The notes under the pieces are model-generated. The model saw only the letters and a list, made by a program, of their open reading frames with translations, ran no database searches and was not told the origin of the DNA. Shown piece after piece: positions 9,387-18,822 of a stretch of DNA of 64,000 nt (the stretch's first letter is position 1; each line of letters starts with the position of its first letter). The position numbers and the translations under genes are program-made. Origin of the DNA: Candidatus Pantoea bituminis (GTDB taxonomy: Bacteria; Pseudomonadota; Gammaproteobacteria; Enterobacterales; Enterobacteriaceae); assembly GCF_018842675.1 (NCBI RefSeq), contig NZ_JAGTWO010000004.1:1798001-1862000 (forward strand), written 5' to 3'.

Positions 9387-10805
9387 TCAGTTTACATTTG
9401 CCCGCTGTTGCAAAATTTTTACAGCCTCTGCCGCCTCGCGTCCCAGCTCAGCCAGATCGACGCCGGGAATCACATCATCTTCGACAATCACTTTTCCCTG
9501 GCAGAGCAACATTTTCAATGCCGCGCGTCCGCCACACGCCACTGGCCCGATAGCACTATCATGCAGGCCAAAATAGCGCGGATCGTCAAGTCGATAGACA
9601 GCGATGTCAGCCGCCATCCCCGGGCGAAGTTCCCCCGTATCCAATCCTAATATTTGCGCACCGCCAGACGTTCCCCAACGCACCACATCTTCAATCGTGG
9701 CGGCATCGCCGCCGCCTTCAAAGGTTCCGCCCGCGTAACGCGGTTTCGCCAGCATCCCTTTACGTGCGCGCTGTAATTGCCATGCTGCATGGGTTTCGCT
9801 TTGCATATCTGCGGCTTCATTAGAGGCGGCACCATCCACGCCAATGGAAATTTTCACACCCGCTTGCTCCAGCCCAATTAAATCAGCGATACCGCTACCA
9901 AGCCGCGCATTGCTTTGCGGGCAGTGAGCAATACCTGAGCGCGATGCACCAAGCAGCGCAATCTCGTCAGGCAGCAATTTGACCAGATGAGCAAACCAGA
10001 CATCCTCACCAATCCAGTCATGTTCGGCGCAAAACTGCAAAGGCGTCATGCCAAATTTTGCTTTTGCCGCATCCAGATAATCGACAGTCTCTGAGAGATG
10101 GCTGTGTAAACCAATGCCAAGTTTTCGCGCCAGGCTGGCGCTTTCACGCAATTCTTGCGGCGTAGTTGAATGCAATGTCGTTGTGGGTGCCATAACCACG
10201 CGGCGCATGGCATGTTGGCTCGGTTGATGATAGCGCTGAACCAGCCGTTCGACGTCCTCCATCCATCGATCAAATTTTTCAGGCCGTAAGGCTGTCGGTA
10301 AGCTGCTCTCGAGTCCACGACTTTGGGTGGCGCCGCCCCGGCATAAAACAAAACGCACGCCTAATTTCTGCGCTTCATCAAACAGAATCTCAGCGCCATC
10401 AAACGGCATATCGGGCCAATAAAGATAGTGGTGATCGGCAATCGTGGTGCAACCAGAACGCACCAGTTCAATTAAACCCACACGCGTCGCCACGCGAAAG
10501 GTCTGCTCATCGAAAGCGCCACGAAAACGGTAGGGCGTGGCAGCCAGCCACGCGCCCAGACTCTGATTCAACCCTTGCGGCTCACCTTTTAGTAGAGATT
10601 GAAACAGATGGTGATGGGTATTTACCCAGCCGGGATAGACAACACAATCTCGGGCGTCGACCAGCCTCTCTCCCTGTTGGCATGTCAGGCTTCCCATTTC
10701 AGTGATAATGCCTTGCCGGATGCGAATATCACTTGCAGTGCTGCGCGGCTGTTGGCGGTTTCCCGTGAGAATCGCATGGCAATTTTTGATCAGTAGCGCG
10801 TCCAT
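9387..10805 (-). CDS. 8-oxoguanine/guanine deaminase-like amidohydrolase
   Basis: Metal-dependent amidohydrolase of the ATZ/TRZ-like branch (472 residues) that hydrolytically deaminates N-heterocycles. Closest recognised activity is 8-oxoguanine deaminase; isocytosine or hydroxyatrazine-type substrates belong to the same branch, so substrate is inferred. Metal ligands are visible: NTHHHLF (about residue 63), LHSHLSE (about 236), FAHLVKL (about 270) and GVDGAASNE (about 324). It follows the binding-protein gene by 9 bases and is co-transcribed with it from the minus-strand sigma-54 promoter. The locus is absent from the E. coli arrangement of this region. Confidence 0.8.
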   Translation of the reverse strand: MDALLIKNCHAILTGNRQQPRSTASDIRIRQGIITEMGSLTCQQGERLVDARDCVVYPGWVNTHHHLFQSLLKGEPQGLNQSLGAWLAATPYRFRGAFDEQTFRVATRVGLIELVRSGCTTIADHHYLYWPDMPFDGAEILFDEAQKLGVRFVLCRGGATQSRGLESSLPTALRPEKFDRWMEDVERLVQRYHQPSQHAMRRVVMAPTTTLHSTTPQELRESASLARKLGIGLHSHLSETVDYLDAAKAKFGMTPLQFCAEHDWIGEDVWFAHLVKLLPDEIALLGASRSGIAHCPQSNARLGSGIADLIGLEQAGVKISIGVDGAASNEAADMQSETHAAWQLQRARKGMLAKPRYAGGTFEGGGDAATIEDVVRWGTSGGAQILGLDTGELRPGMAADIAVYRLDDPRYFGLHDSAIGPVACGGRAALKMLLCQGKVIVEDDVIPGVDLAELGREAAEAVKILQQRANVN

Positions 10806-10814
10806 TCTTTCTCC

Positions 10815-11782
10815 TTACAGGGCAGGCTGCGGGTAAAACTGGGTCGTAAACGCGCTCTGCCAGTTAACAGATTTATTCAGCAGGCCAGCGTTAACCATAA
10901 AATCTCGTGTTGCCTGCCAGCGTGCAGGTGTCATGGCGCCAATTCCTTGCTTAGCCGCATCGCCGCCCTCAATGAGATGTAATGTTTTGAGCTGTCCAAC
11001 GCCAAAGGCCAGCACGGCATCGGTCATTTGTGGATTCTCTTTTTTATCAGGGCATTACCGGGTTTAGGATCGCTAAGATAAGATTTCCATCCTTCCATTG
11101 ATGCGGCAACAAAGCGTTTCATGACCTCCGGTTTTTCTGCCAGCAGATCGTCACGCGTGACCAGAATGCCGCCATAAGCGGGGTAGCCGTAATCGGCAAA
11201 AAGATAGAATTTACTGTCCGGTTGAACGGCTTTGATCTGCTGAACTTCTGAAGTGGCATACGCCTGCTGCGACGTATTTTTATCGGCGAGAAAAGGCTGC
11301 ATGTTGAAGGTATAAGGGCGAACCTGAGCGTCGCTGAGCTGATATTTGCTTTTCAACCATGGCCACCAGCTGGCTTGACCGCTGGCAGAAACTAATACGG
11401 TTTTGCCTTTCAAACCCGCCAAAGAATCAACATCGCTGTGGGTGATAATGCCTTGTGGATCAAACTGGAAGGGCGCGGCAATCGCTTTCAGGGGAAAGTT
11501 TTTCGCAATGCCCTGTAGTACCTGAAGGTCATAGCTGATGATGACATCTGCACGCTTTGCCAGCAGCAGCGTCATGTTATTAAGTTGCGGTCCACCAGAA
11601 CGCACCTCAACATCAAGGCCATATTTTTTATAAATTCCGGTGGCAACAGCCTGGTAATAACCCCCTTGTTCTGCTTGCGCAACCCAGGTTGTTTGTAGAA
11701 CCAGTTTGTCTGCGGCGTGAGAGAGGGCGCTAGCACTCATCGCGAAGGTGAAAAGAGATAAACGGAATAACGACATTGACAT
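10815..11782 (-). CDS. NMT1/THI5-like ABC transporter substrate-binding protein (frame break at 11040-11045)
   Basis: Periplasmic binding protein of the NMT1/SsuA type, whose members bind pyrimidine, nitrate, sulfonate or taurine-like ligands. A signal peptide is visible (LFRLSLFTFAMSASALSHA). The mature protein begins KLVLQTTWVAQAEQGGYYQA, where a family ligand-pocket aromatic follows WxAxxE. The frame breaks in the A6 run (minus strand) after NALIKK. One more A joins it to ENPQMTDAVLAFG and gives 322 residues. Start ATG 11782 has GGGGG 5 bases upstream. No permease or ATPase gene is in the module, so it may use a transporter encoded elsewhere. Confidence 0.8.
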
Positions 11783-11946
11783 TGTAACCCCCAATTCAAG
11801 CATGAAAATGCCATCAGGGGATGAGTGGCTAAGCGTTGTGCTCGCGATGCTTATCATCGCCCCCTGACGAGGTACAGCCGAAGCTGCAGAGCAATGTCCC
11901 ACATGGATTCTGCTGCCATGTTGACCGCTTATACTCTGAATTTTTT

Positions 11947-11962
11947 TGCAAGCCACATGCCA
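11947..11962 (-). promoter_or_regulatory. Sigma-54 promoter for the binding protein-deaminase operon
   Basis: Minus strand reads TGGCATGTGGCTTGCA, matching sigma-54 consensus TGGCAYR-N4-TTGCW, with GG and GC separated by the required 10 bases. Predicted transcription start is near 11937, giving a 155-base leader to ATG 11782. Confidence 0.75.
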
Positions 11963-12048
11963 GCTACAAAACGGCGAGTTTATCTCAATGATTATGAAAG
12001 TGATTTTAAAAAAACAGAAAAATCCACTGAGGAGCAGAGTCGCCATTA

Positions 12049-12065
12049 AGCACGCTAATGGCGCA
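12049..12065. promoter_or_regulatory. NtrC-type enhancer site, weaker copy
   Basis: AGCAC-GCTAATG-GCGCA matches the NtrC dyad TGCAC-N7-GTGCA at 8 of 10 arm positions. Its centre is 30 bp (about three helical turns) from the perfect copy at 12079-12095, the same-face tandem arrangement known from glnA. Confidence 0.6.
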
Positions 12066-12078
12066 AAAGGTGCAGAAA

Positions 12079-12095
12079 TGCACATTCTTAGTGCA
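12079..12095. promoter_or_regulatory. NtrC-type enhancer site, strong copy
   Basis: TGCAC-ATTCTTA-GTGCA is a perfect match to the 17-bp NtrC (GlnG) dyad arms. It is about 97 bp upstream of the predicted + strand start (12184) and about 150 bp upstream of the minus-strand start (11937), within the usual enhancer range for both. Confidence 0.75.
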
Positions 12096-12157
12096 TAAGC
12101 AGCGCTTTTGGGCAGCCCAAAAATATCAACGAACTGATTAATAAAGAATTTATGAAG

Positions 12158-12173
12158 TGGCACAGCACTTGCT
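12158..12173 (+). promoter_or_regulatory. Sigma-54 promoter for the dioxygenase gene
   Basis: TGGCACAGCACTTGCT is an exact match to TGGCACR-N4-TTGCW. Transcription would start near 12184, leaving a leader of about 127 bases before ATG 12311. Confidence 0.85.
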
Positions 12174-12215
12174 TGATGACCAGAGAGTAGAAGCTGTCAG
12201 CCGATATCATTCTCG

Positions 12216-12282
12216 GTGGGTCATTGCTCAATCACGTAGTTGTGAAGTGAGGCTTTGACCCGTCGCTCAGGCGTGGGTCATT
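12216..12282 (+). repeat. Direct repeat GTGGGTCATT with an interposed TGACCC in the dioxygenase leader
   Basis: GTGGGTCATT occurs at 12216-12225 and again at 12273-12282. TGACCC at 12256-12261 is complementary to the GGGTCA in both. The element lies inside the predicted transcript leader, so two mutually exclusive hairpins (loops of 32 and 13 bases) could form; it could instead be a protein operator. No known family was recognised. Confidence 0.5.
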
Positions 12283-12310
12283 CGTTGAAAATCGTTAACG
12301 AGGTAGACCA

Positions 12311-13290
12311 ATGACCAATACATCAGCTTATGCATTACATGAGTTATCAAAAGAGTCACGGATGGGTGCGCGAGGCGTGGAAGCAGCACGCGAAGTGCGC
12401 ATTATCGACCTGACCGATTTTGACCAGCGCAAAGAGGAAATAGCCGATCAGGTATGGCAAGCCGCCACCGATATCGGTTTCTTTCAGGTTTCCGGTCATG
12501 GTATTGCTGTTGAAGAGATCAATTCAGCTTTCGCGAATGCAGAGCAATTCTTCGCATTACCCGAAGCCGATAAAGCTCGTCATCCTTTGCGACGTAACGC
12601 AGGGTGGGAATATCGCTCGCAAATACGCCCCTCAACCGGTAAACCCGATCAAAAAGAGTCTTATCAGATTACCCGGCCACGTATGGAAGGGCTGTGGCCT
12701 GACGATGTCACGTTGCCGGGCTTCAAACAGCGCGCGCTGACGTTTGAACGCCAATGCTGGGAAGTGGGAATGAAATTATTATCCTGCTTCGCCATTAAGC
12801 TGGGCATGCCTGAAACGTTCTTTACTCAAGCGCATGATCCGTCGCGTGAGACGTATCAAAGCACCTTACGCATGCTGCACTATTTTGCCATTAGTGGCGA
12901 ACCGGATGGCCCGTGGCGTGCGGGTGCGCATACTGATTTCGATTGTCTGACGCTGCTTTTTCAACGTGATGGACAAGGTGGGCTTCAGGTCTGTCCAGGC
13001 AAAGAGATGGATGAACAAGTCTGGACGCCGATTGAACCGTCAGAAGGGCTGATCACCTGTAATATTGGCGATATGCTAATGCGCTGGAGCGATGACAAAC
13101 TGCCGTCTAACTTTCATCGGGTCAGTAATCCATTGCCGGGCGAATCGGTTCCAGCTCGCTACAGTCTGGCCTTTTTTGCCAGGCCAATGAAGATGTCATC
13201 ATTGAAGGCCCGGAGAAAAAGTATCCTGCCATCTCTGCAAAAGAGTATCTGGCGCAGCGGATCAGCGCGAACTTCTCAGGTAAGTATTGA
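12311..13290 (+). CDS. 2-oxoglutarate/Fe(II)-dependent dioxygenase, isopenicillin N synthase-like (frame break at 13172-13177)
   Basis: Double-stranded beta-helix oxygenase. The N-terminal DIOX_N domain (IGFFQVSGHGI, about residues 56-66) precedes the catalytic core. Iron ligands HTDFD (about 215-219) and NFHRV (about 270-274) and the 2-oxoglutarate-binding RYSLAFF are visible. The T6 run at 13172-13177 breaks the frame; with one more T it continues CQANEDVIIEGPEKKYPAIS and ends at the TGA at 13288-13290, about 326 residues. Its start ATG 12311 has AGGT 6 bases upstream. It is read from a sigma-54 promoter, divergent from the deaminase operon. The shared control region suggests it oxidises the same nitrogen heterocycle; substrate unknown. 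Confidence 0.82.
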
Positions 13291-13298
13291 TTAACAAG

Positions 13299-13321
13299 AA
13301 TGCCCGGTCACGCCGGGCATT
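13299..13321. terminator. Terminator after the dioxygenase gene
   Basis: Perfect stem AATGCCCGG/CCGGGCATT with a TCACG loop right after the stop codon. Confidence 0.75.
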
Positions 13322-13351
13322 TCTCGCCATGACGCTTGCGCTTAACTTGAT

Positions 13352-13684
13352 CGCCAAACTTAGGTCGAGCCCGCCATAGCCAATATCCGATACCCAACAA
13401 TTACCGCCAATGATCCAGACCGATTTATCAACCAGCGCATCGACTGTGTCACAGAGCGCAACCGCAACAGGAGGGGAGTGATTTAACTGCTTTTTAAGCT
13501 GAATCATTACCGCTCGGCACTGACTGATTGTGACGTTGTCACTCAAAAGTATTTGATGAATCTCAGGCAGTAACGCTTCGCTGTGCTGATTCAGCAAGCG
13601 CAAAGCACGCTGGCGTTGATGATCAACGCTTAACCGAAAGCCGAAGTTAAACACCGCGTTCTCTTCTGAGTGGTGGTAATAGCT
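13352..13684 (-). pseudogene. nifJ: Remnant of pyruvate:flavodoxin oxidoreductase (nifJ/ydbK)
   Basis: About 110 codons resemble one internal segment of NifJ/YdbK, from the ENAEFGFGFR-like stretch to the thiamine-diphosphate site. The family GDGWAYDIGYGGLD motif reads GNCWVSDIGYGGLD, so the conserved GDG is lost. Homology stops abruptly right after GGLD. The full protein is near 1170 residues, so over 90% is missing. E. coli carries intact ydbK at this place, next to ydbJ and ldhA, so this is a deletion scar at the ancestral site. The open frame around it (13262-13717) is probably fortuitous. Confidence 0.75.
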
Positions 13685-13713
13685 CACGCAGGGGTATCTC
13701 ATTTTAATGAGAT

Positions 13714-14370
13714 TCAAATCAGTTCAAGCGACTGCACCCCTTTGATTTCCATGACTTTCTCATAAAGATGCGCATCTTTGGCTTTGTGTGACAACGTCAC
13801 ATGGACGCTAAGTTCACACAAGCCCGTTTCTGGATTGCGATTTACCACAGCAATATGTCCATAGCGAATGCCTTCACGCTGTAACACCAATAACACCAGC
13901 GGCACGCTTTTCGCTTTAAGGAACACCACAATGGTATGATGTTTGCCTATCAGTAGATGGCTCAGACGGCGGAAGACTTCCAGCACCACTAAAGCTAAAA
14001 CCGTGCCGTAAATGCCGATTTCATACATGCCGCTACCAATCACTAAACCGATTGCGGCGGTCACCCAAAGTCCGGCGGCGGTGGTTAAGCCCTTAACTAC
14101 CTGCTTTTGGATGAGGATAGTACCGGCACCCAAAAAGCCCATGCCGCTAACGACTTGCGCAGCGATACGACTGGGATCCAGAGAAACATGTTGATCGTTG
14201 AGCATATCGGCGAAGCCATATTTCGATACCAGCATAAACATCGCGCTGCCTATCGCCACTAAGATATGGGTGCGCAAGCCCGCTTCTTTGGCCCGCATCT
14301 GGCGTTCCATCCCAATTAATCCACCTAACACGCCGGCAAGGGCGATGCGGATTAGCATATCCGTTAACAT
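13714..14370 (-). CDS. MgtC/SapB family inner-membrane protein
   Basis: 218 residues. The N-terminal half has about four to five membrane helices with the family signatures GGLIGMERQ (residues 16-24), LRTHILVAIGSA and GMGFLGAGTIL; a small soluble ACT-like domain follows (from about residue 145). This fits the MgtC/YhiD family, whose members are linked to magnesium limitation and, in Salmonella, to control of ATP synthase. Nothing here shows which role applies. It takes the place of hslJ in the E. coli gene order. Confidence 0.85.
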   Translation of the reverse strand: MLTDMLIRIALAGVLGGLIGMERQMRAKEAGLRTHILVAIGSAMFMLVSKYGFADMLNDQHVSLDPSRIAAQVVSGMGFLGAGTILIQKQVVKGLTTAAGLWVTAAIGLVIGSGMYEIGIYGTVLALVVLEVFRRLSHLLIGKHHTIVVFLKAKSVPLVLLVLQREGIRYGHIAVVNRNPETGLCELSVHVTLSHKAKDAHLYEKVMEIKGVQSLELI

Positions 14371-14553
14371 GGCTTTTCTCCGAAATATCAGAACCGTTTT
14401 TAATCTGTCAAACCAGGCATGGCGCTAAACAAGATAATTCTGCTTGTAAAGCTAGCCAGGAAATTTTGTAAAAAGCTGTTTCACCTCTCGACCCCTTGCG
14501 CTGCCTGACATATGCTGACTCCGCCACTAACCTCAATTCCCGGAGTTTGACTG

Positions 14554-14829
14554 ATGAAAGCTGCCACCCTTCTGCTGGCCGGCGCCGCTTTGTTGCTATC
14601 CGCCTGTAGCAGCAACAGTGATGACAATGAACCGCCACAACAAGCTACCGCCGCCCATATCCAACCCCACGTTGTGATGTCTTCTTTAGCCGAGAGTAAT
14701 TGTGCGGGTGCCGGTGGAACATTGGCGTTTTCGCATCAGTTAGATGGTTCACGCGTGGGGATGTGCCAGTTGGTTAATGGCCGCCGCTGTGATGAACAAG
14801 CGTTGATTGGCGGACGCTGCGCACGTTAA
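14554..14829 (+). CDS. ydbJ: DUF333 lipoprotein YdbJ
   Basis: 91-residue outer-envelope lipoprotein. Signal MKAATLLLAGAALLLSAC with lipobox LSAC and the acylated cysteine at residue 18. The DUF333 domain has paired cysteines and glycines (NCAGAGG, GMCQLVNGRRCDE, GGRC). Same location as E. coli ydbJ, between nifJ (here a remnant) and ldhA. Function unknown. Confidence 0.85.
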   Translation: MKAATLLLAGAALLLSACSSNSDDNEPPQQATAAHIQPHVVMSSLAESNCAGAGGTLAFSHQLDGSRVGMCQLVNGRRCDEQALIGGRCAR

Positions 14830-14835
14830 CGTAGA

Positions 14836-14854
14836 GGGCCGGCTAAACCGGCCC
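14836..14854. terminator. Terminator between ydbJ and ldhA
   Basis: Stem GGGCCGG/CCGGCCC with a CTAAA loop, followed by GCGTCTTTTA; between two convergent genes. Confidence 0.75.
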
Positions 14855-14861
14855 GCGTCTT

Positions 14862-15851
14862 TTATGCTGAAAGCTGGTTAGGACAAGATTCGCCTTTTTC
14901 GAGCTGGCTGAGATTACTCAGCGTAGTTTGTGATATTGCCGTCAACGCTTCGGCAGTCAAAAAGCCTGATGTCCGGTAAACAGCACGTTATGGCAGGCTG
15001 ACAAACGGCGGAAAACATCATCCTGAATCACGTCATTTGATTTGTCTTCAAAGAACAAGTCCCTTTCGTTTTCATAGACATCCATGCCAAGCGAACCGAT
15101 CTTTTGCTGTTTCAATGCATCAATTGCTGCTTGTGAATCGATTAAACTGCCGCGACTGGTATTAATGATCATCACGCCATCTTTCATCTGGCTGAAAGCG
15201 CCTGCGTTGAGCAGATGATGATTCTCGGGGTTAACGGGCAATGCAACGTAATTACGTCTGACTCAGCAAACAGCGTTTTGAGGTCAACATATTCGGCGCC
15301 TAATTCCAGCGCTTGCTGGCTTGGGTAAGGATCATAGGCCAATAAGCGCATACCAAATCCCTTCAAAATACGCATCGTCGCCACACCAATTTTGCCGGTG
15401 CCGATCACGCCTGCGGTTTTGTTATGCATGTTAAAACCGGTTAAACCGTCCAGAGAAAAGTTGGCATCTCGGGTGCGTTGATAGGCACGATGAATGCGGC
15501 GATTAAGTGTCATCATCAGGCCAATCGTATGTTCCGCCACGGCTTCGGGCGAATAGGCAGGAACACGCACCACGTTGAGGCCCAACTCAGCTGCGGCGGC
15601 TAAATCCACATTATTGAAACCAGCACAACGCAGTGCGATGTGCTTAACACCTAACGCAGCCAACTCCTCAAGCACCGGGCGGCTACCATCATCGTTCACA
15701 AAGATGCACACAGCATCACAGTCCACGGCATTTTTGGCCGTGGATTCGGTCAGCAAAAAGTCGAAAAAACCAGTTCGTAGCCATACTCCTGATTCACCTG
15801 CTCGAGATATTTCTGGTCGTAGTGTTTGGTGCTGTAAACCGCGATTTTCAT
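14862..15851 (-). CDS. ldhA: D-lactate dehydrogenase LdhA (three frame breaks)
   Basis: Fermentative NADH-dependent enzyme reducing pyruvate to D-lactate. The N-terminus [20 protein letters not shown], the Rossmann motif [14 protein letters not shown], the catalytic Arg in LRCAGFNN, and the acid/base pair in [12 protein letters not shown] and GHQAF are all present, but in three different frames. Breaks fall in the homopolymers at 15764-15769 (A6), 15237-15240 (G4) and 14959-14963 (A5). Restoring one base in each gives 330 residues ending near the TTA at 14862, close to the 329 of E. coli. Three homopolymer losses in one otherwise well-conserved gene point to sequence error. Confidence 0.93.
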
Positions 15852-16007
15852 CGTTATGCTCCTGCATACGGGGATATTCCAAGGATAACGTGTTCTGCCG
15901 CGCTTTGCTGAATCTGCTTCATCATCTCGCCAGCAATCCTTCACCTTGTGCGCGTAACATGCCATCATCTTTGTCAGGATACTGTAAGAAAAAGGATTAT
16001 TGCTGTC

Positions 16008-18626
16008 ATGCCGCGGATTTTCCGTCGACGACTTGCTGCGATTCTGGCGCTGATTCTGCTGGTGCTGGGTTTATTGCTCACCATCACACAATGGCTGCCG
16101 CGGCTGGTCGGCATCTGGCTGCCTCCTGAAACACGAATCGAACTGGAAGGCACGCCACGCTGGCGTGACGGCGGCGTGTGGTTTCCTCACATTCGCTATC
16201 TGACCGGCGATTGCGTCTTAGCTTCGGTTGAACACGCTTCACTGGGCTGGCATCTCTCACGTTGGCGGCTCAACGCGGGGCAAGTCAGTGTAAACAGTGA
16301 ATGTCTACAACACATTCCTGCCACAAACGATAATCCCTCTGCACCCAAAAGCCTGGCTGAATGGCAAGCCATGCTGCCTGGCGCCGATCTGCATATTGAT
16401 CAACTGATCATTGCACCCTGGCAAGCGTATGCCGGGCAGTTGGATCTGGCGCTAGAGAGCGGTCAGCAGCAGTTGCATTATCAGGGCGACAACCTACAGC
16501 TTGAGGCGACGTTAAAAGGTCAGCAGCTCAACATTCAGCGACTGACGTTTAAAAATGGCGCACTCCCTGAACCGGTTACCGTAAGTGGTCAGCTGGAGTT
16601 ACCGAAATTCGCCGATGGCTTACCGGTGAACGGTAACGTGAGTGGGCAACTGTCACTGGGGGCACTCCCCGATCCGCTTGACGTCACGCTTGACTGGCAA
16701 CAGCAGCAAGGCATGTTAAAAGTGATGATGCAGGGCATTCCGCAGCCGTTGTTAAGTTTGCCGTGGCAGGCCAGCGCGCAGCAGATCCACATCGAAAAAG
16801 GGCAATATTACTGGCCGCTGGATGCACAGCCGCTGTCGGGCTTTATCAACCTGACGCTGGACAACTGGCAAGCCGGGCTGGAAGCTGCACGCATAACAGG
16901 CCGACTTAATCTGTTAACCCAAGGGCGCGGCGGCAAAGGCAACGTCGTTTTAGGGATCGGCCCGGGTCATCTGAGTATGACGCAAAGCCAGCTGCCGTTT
17001 CAGCTCACCGGCGAAAGCAAGCTCGCGGAGATGCAGCTGTACGGCACCATTCCAGGTGAGCTCAGCGGCTCGGTTCTTGATCCATTGTTGACGTTAAAAC
17101 CTGGCGCGCTTCTGCGGTTGCGCGGGCGGTTGCTGGCCACGCTGGACGTTGATGAAGCCCGCTGGCCGTTGGCCGGCGTGCGACTCTCTTCGCAAGGTAT
17201 TGATGGCCGATTACAGGCAATTCTAAAAGCCCACGATCCCAGCTTCGGAAAGTTTTTGCTGCACCTTGATGGCCGGGCAAATAATTTCTGGCCAGATAAA
17301 GGCGAATGGAACTGGCGTTATTGGGGGGCGGCGAAATGTTGCCGCTCAATGCAAAGTGGGATGTGAAGGGCACTGGCGGCTGGCAGGATACGTTGATTCA
17401 TCTCGATACCTTATCAACGGGGTTCAATCAGCTGGAATATGGCATGGTGCAGGTTAGTAAGCCGCGTTTAACGCTGACGACGCCGGTTAACTGGCAGCGA
17501 GATGTGCAACGCCCGTCGTTTGATGGCGGGTTCAAAATGCAGTCGGGGCAAACGCAGTTTAGCTACGGCGGCTGGTTACCCAATTCAGATCTGGAATTTA
17601 AAGCCAAAGGGCGCGATCCAAGCCACTTTATCTGGCGCGGTGAGCTAAAGGCAGGCGATATTGGCCCATTGCGCGTCCACGGTCGTTGGGATGGCGAACG
17701 CCTGCGCGGCGAAGCCTGGTGGCCAGCACAATCGCTCACTGTTTTTCAACCTTTACTGAGTCAGGATCTGAAGATGAAAATTCAGTCCGGTGAGCTGCGC
17801 GCGCAAATCGCCTTTTCTGCCGCGCCGGAACAAGGTTTTGAAGCGGGCGGACACTGGACGGTCAAACAGGGCAGCGTCTGGACGCCTGACAGCCAAATCA
17901 ATGGCGTCGATTTCTCATTGCCTTTCCGCCTTAAGCAGCAACGCTGGCAACTGGGCGTGCGCGGCCCGGTTTCACTGCGTATCGCTGAGGTAAAAATCAG
18001 TTTGCCCTGCAGAACATACGTGCCGATTTGCAGGGGCTTATCCTTGGACGGAATCACATCCATTAACGCTGCAGGACGTCAGCCTGGATTTGCTCGGCGG
18101 GCAAATTACGTTGCCATCGTTACGCATGCCGCAACACGAGGTTGCTCGTGTTGCGCTGCGTGATATCAGTTTGAGTGAGCTCATTACCGCCATCAAACCC
18201 AAGCAGTTTGCTATGTCTGGCAAGGTTAACGGTGAATTGCCGCTGTGGCTTAATCATCAACGCTGGCTGATTGAAAAGGGTTGGATTGCCAACAGCGGGT
18301 CGCTGACATTCAGGCTGGACAAAGACATGGCTGATGCGATTACCAGCAACAATATGGCAGCGGGCGCGGCAATGAGTTGGCTGCGTTACATGGAAATTTC
18401 CCGCTCGTGGGCCACCATCAATCTGGATAATCTGGGCGACCTGACGATGGATGCACAGGTGCAAGGGACAAGCCGCTTCAGCAATCGTAATCAAACCGTT
18501 AATCTCAACTATCGTCATCAGGAAAATCTGTTCCAGCTATGGCGCAGCCTGCGTTTTGGCGATAATTTGCAATCCTGGGTGGAGCAAAACGCCACCTTGC
18601 CATCGAAAAAGGACCCTCAACCATGA
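16008..18626 (+). CDS. ydbH: AsmA-like inner-membrane bridge protein YdbH (three frame breaks)
   Basis: One of three paralogous AsmA-like proteins (with TamB and YhdP) that carry phospholipids from inner to outer membrane. An N-terminal membrane helix (AAILALILLVLGLLLTITQW, from about residue 11) is followed by a long beta-rich periplasmic body. Frame breaks at 17323-17328 (G6), 17992-17996 (A5) and 18033-18036 (G4) are each cured by one extra base, giving about 873 residues against 879 in E. coli. I chose ATG 16008 over the upstream in-frame start because it matches the family N-terminus. The 3' end overlaps ynbE by 4 bases. Divergent from ldhA. Confidence 0.92.
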
Positions 18627-18811
18627 GCCTTAGGGCATTACTGGTTTTAGCCGCCGGGCTGCCGCTGATCGGATGCGTGCCGCGCATTGAAGTCGCCGCA
18701 CCCAAGGAGCCGATCACAATCAATATGAATGTAAAAATTGAGCATGAAATTCATATCAAAGTGGATAAAGACGTGGAAGCGTTATTGAAAAACCAGAGCG
18801 ATCTGTTCTGA
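18623..18811 (+). CDS. ynbE: Lipoprotein YnbE
   Basis: 62-residue outer-membrane lipoprotein. The signal ends in lipobox LIGC (cysteine 18) and the mature part is a beta-rich stretch (ITINMNVKIEHEIHIKVD). In E. coli YnbE multimers bind the C-terminus of YdbH to complete the intermembrane bridge. Overlaps ydbH by ATGA, indicating translational coupling. Confidence 0.9.
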   Translation: MSLRALLVLAAGLPLIGCVPRIEVAAPKEPITINMNVKIEHEIHIKVDKDVEALLKNQSDLF

Positions 18812-18822
18812 GGAGAAACTGC

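Noticed and set aside
10815..11027. Separate small gene of 70 codons
   Set aside because: It is the C-terminal part of the NMT1-like binding protein after a one-base loss in the adjacent homopolymer.
11825..12049. 74-codon + strand ORF in the divergent control region
   Set aside because: No ribosome binding site, odd composition, and it overlaps the minus-strand sigma-54 promoter and leader.
13262..13717. Intact 151-residue gene
   Set aside because: Only the middle part resembles NifJ, the key GDG motif is changed and both ends look unrelated, so it was called a remnant.
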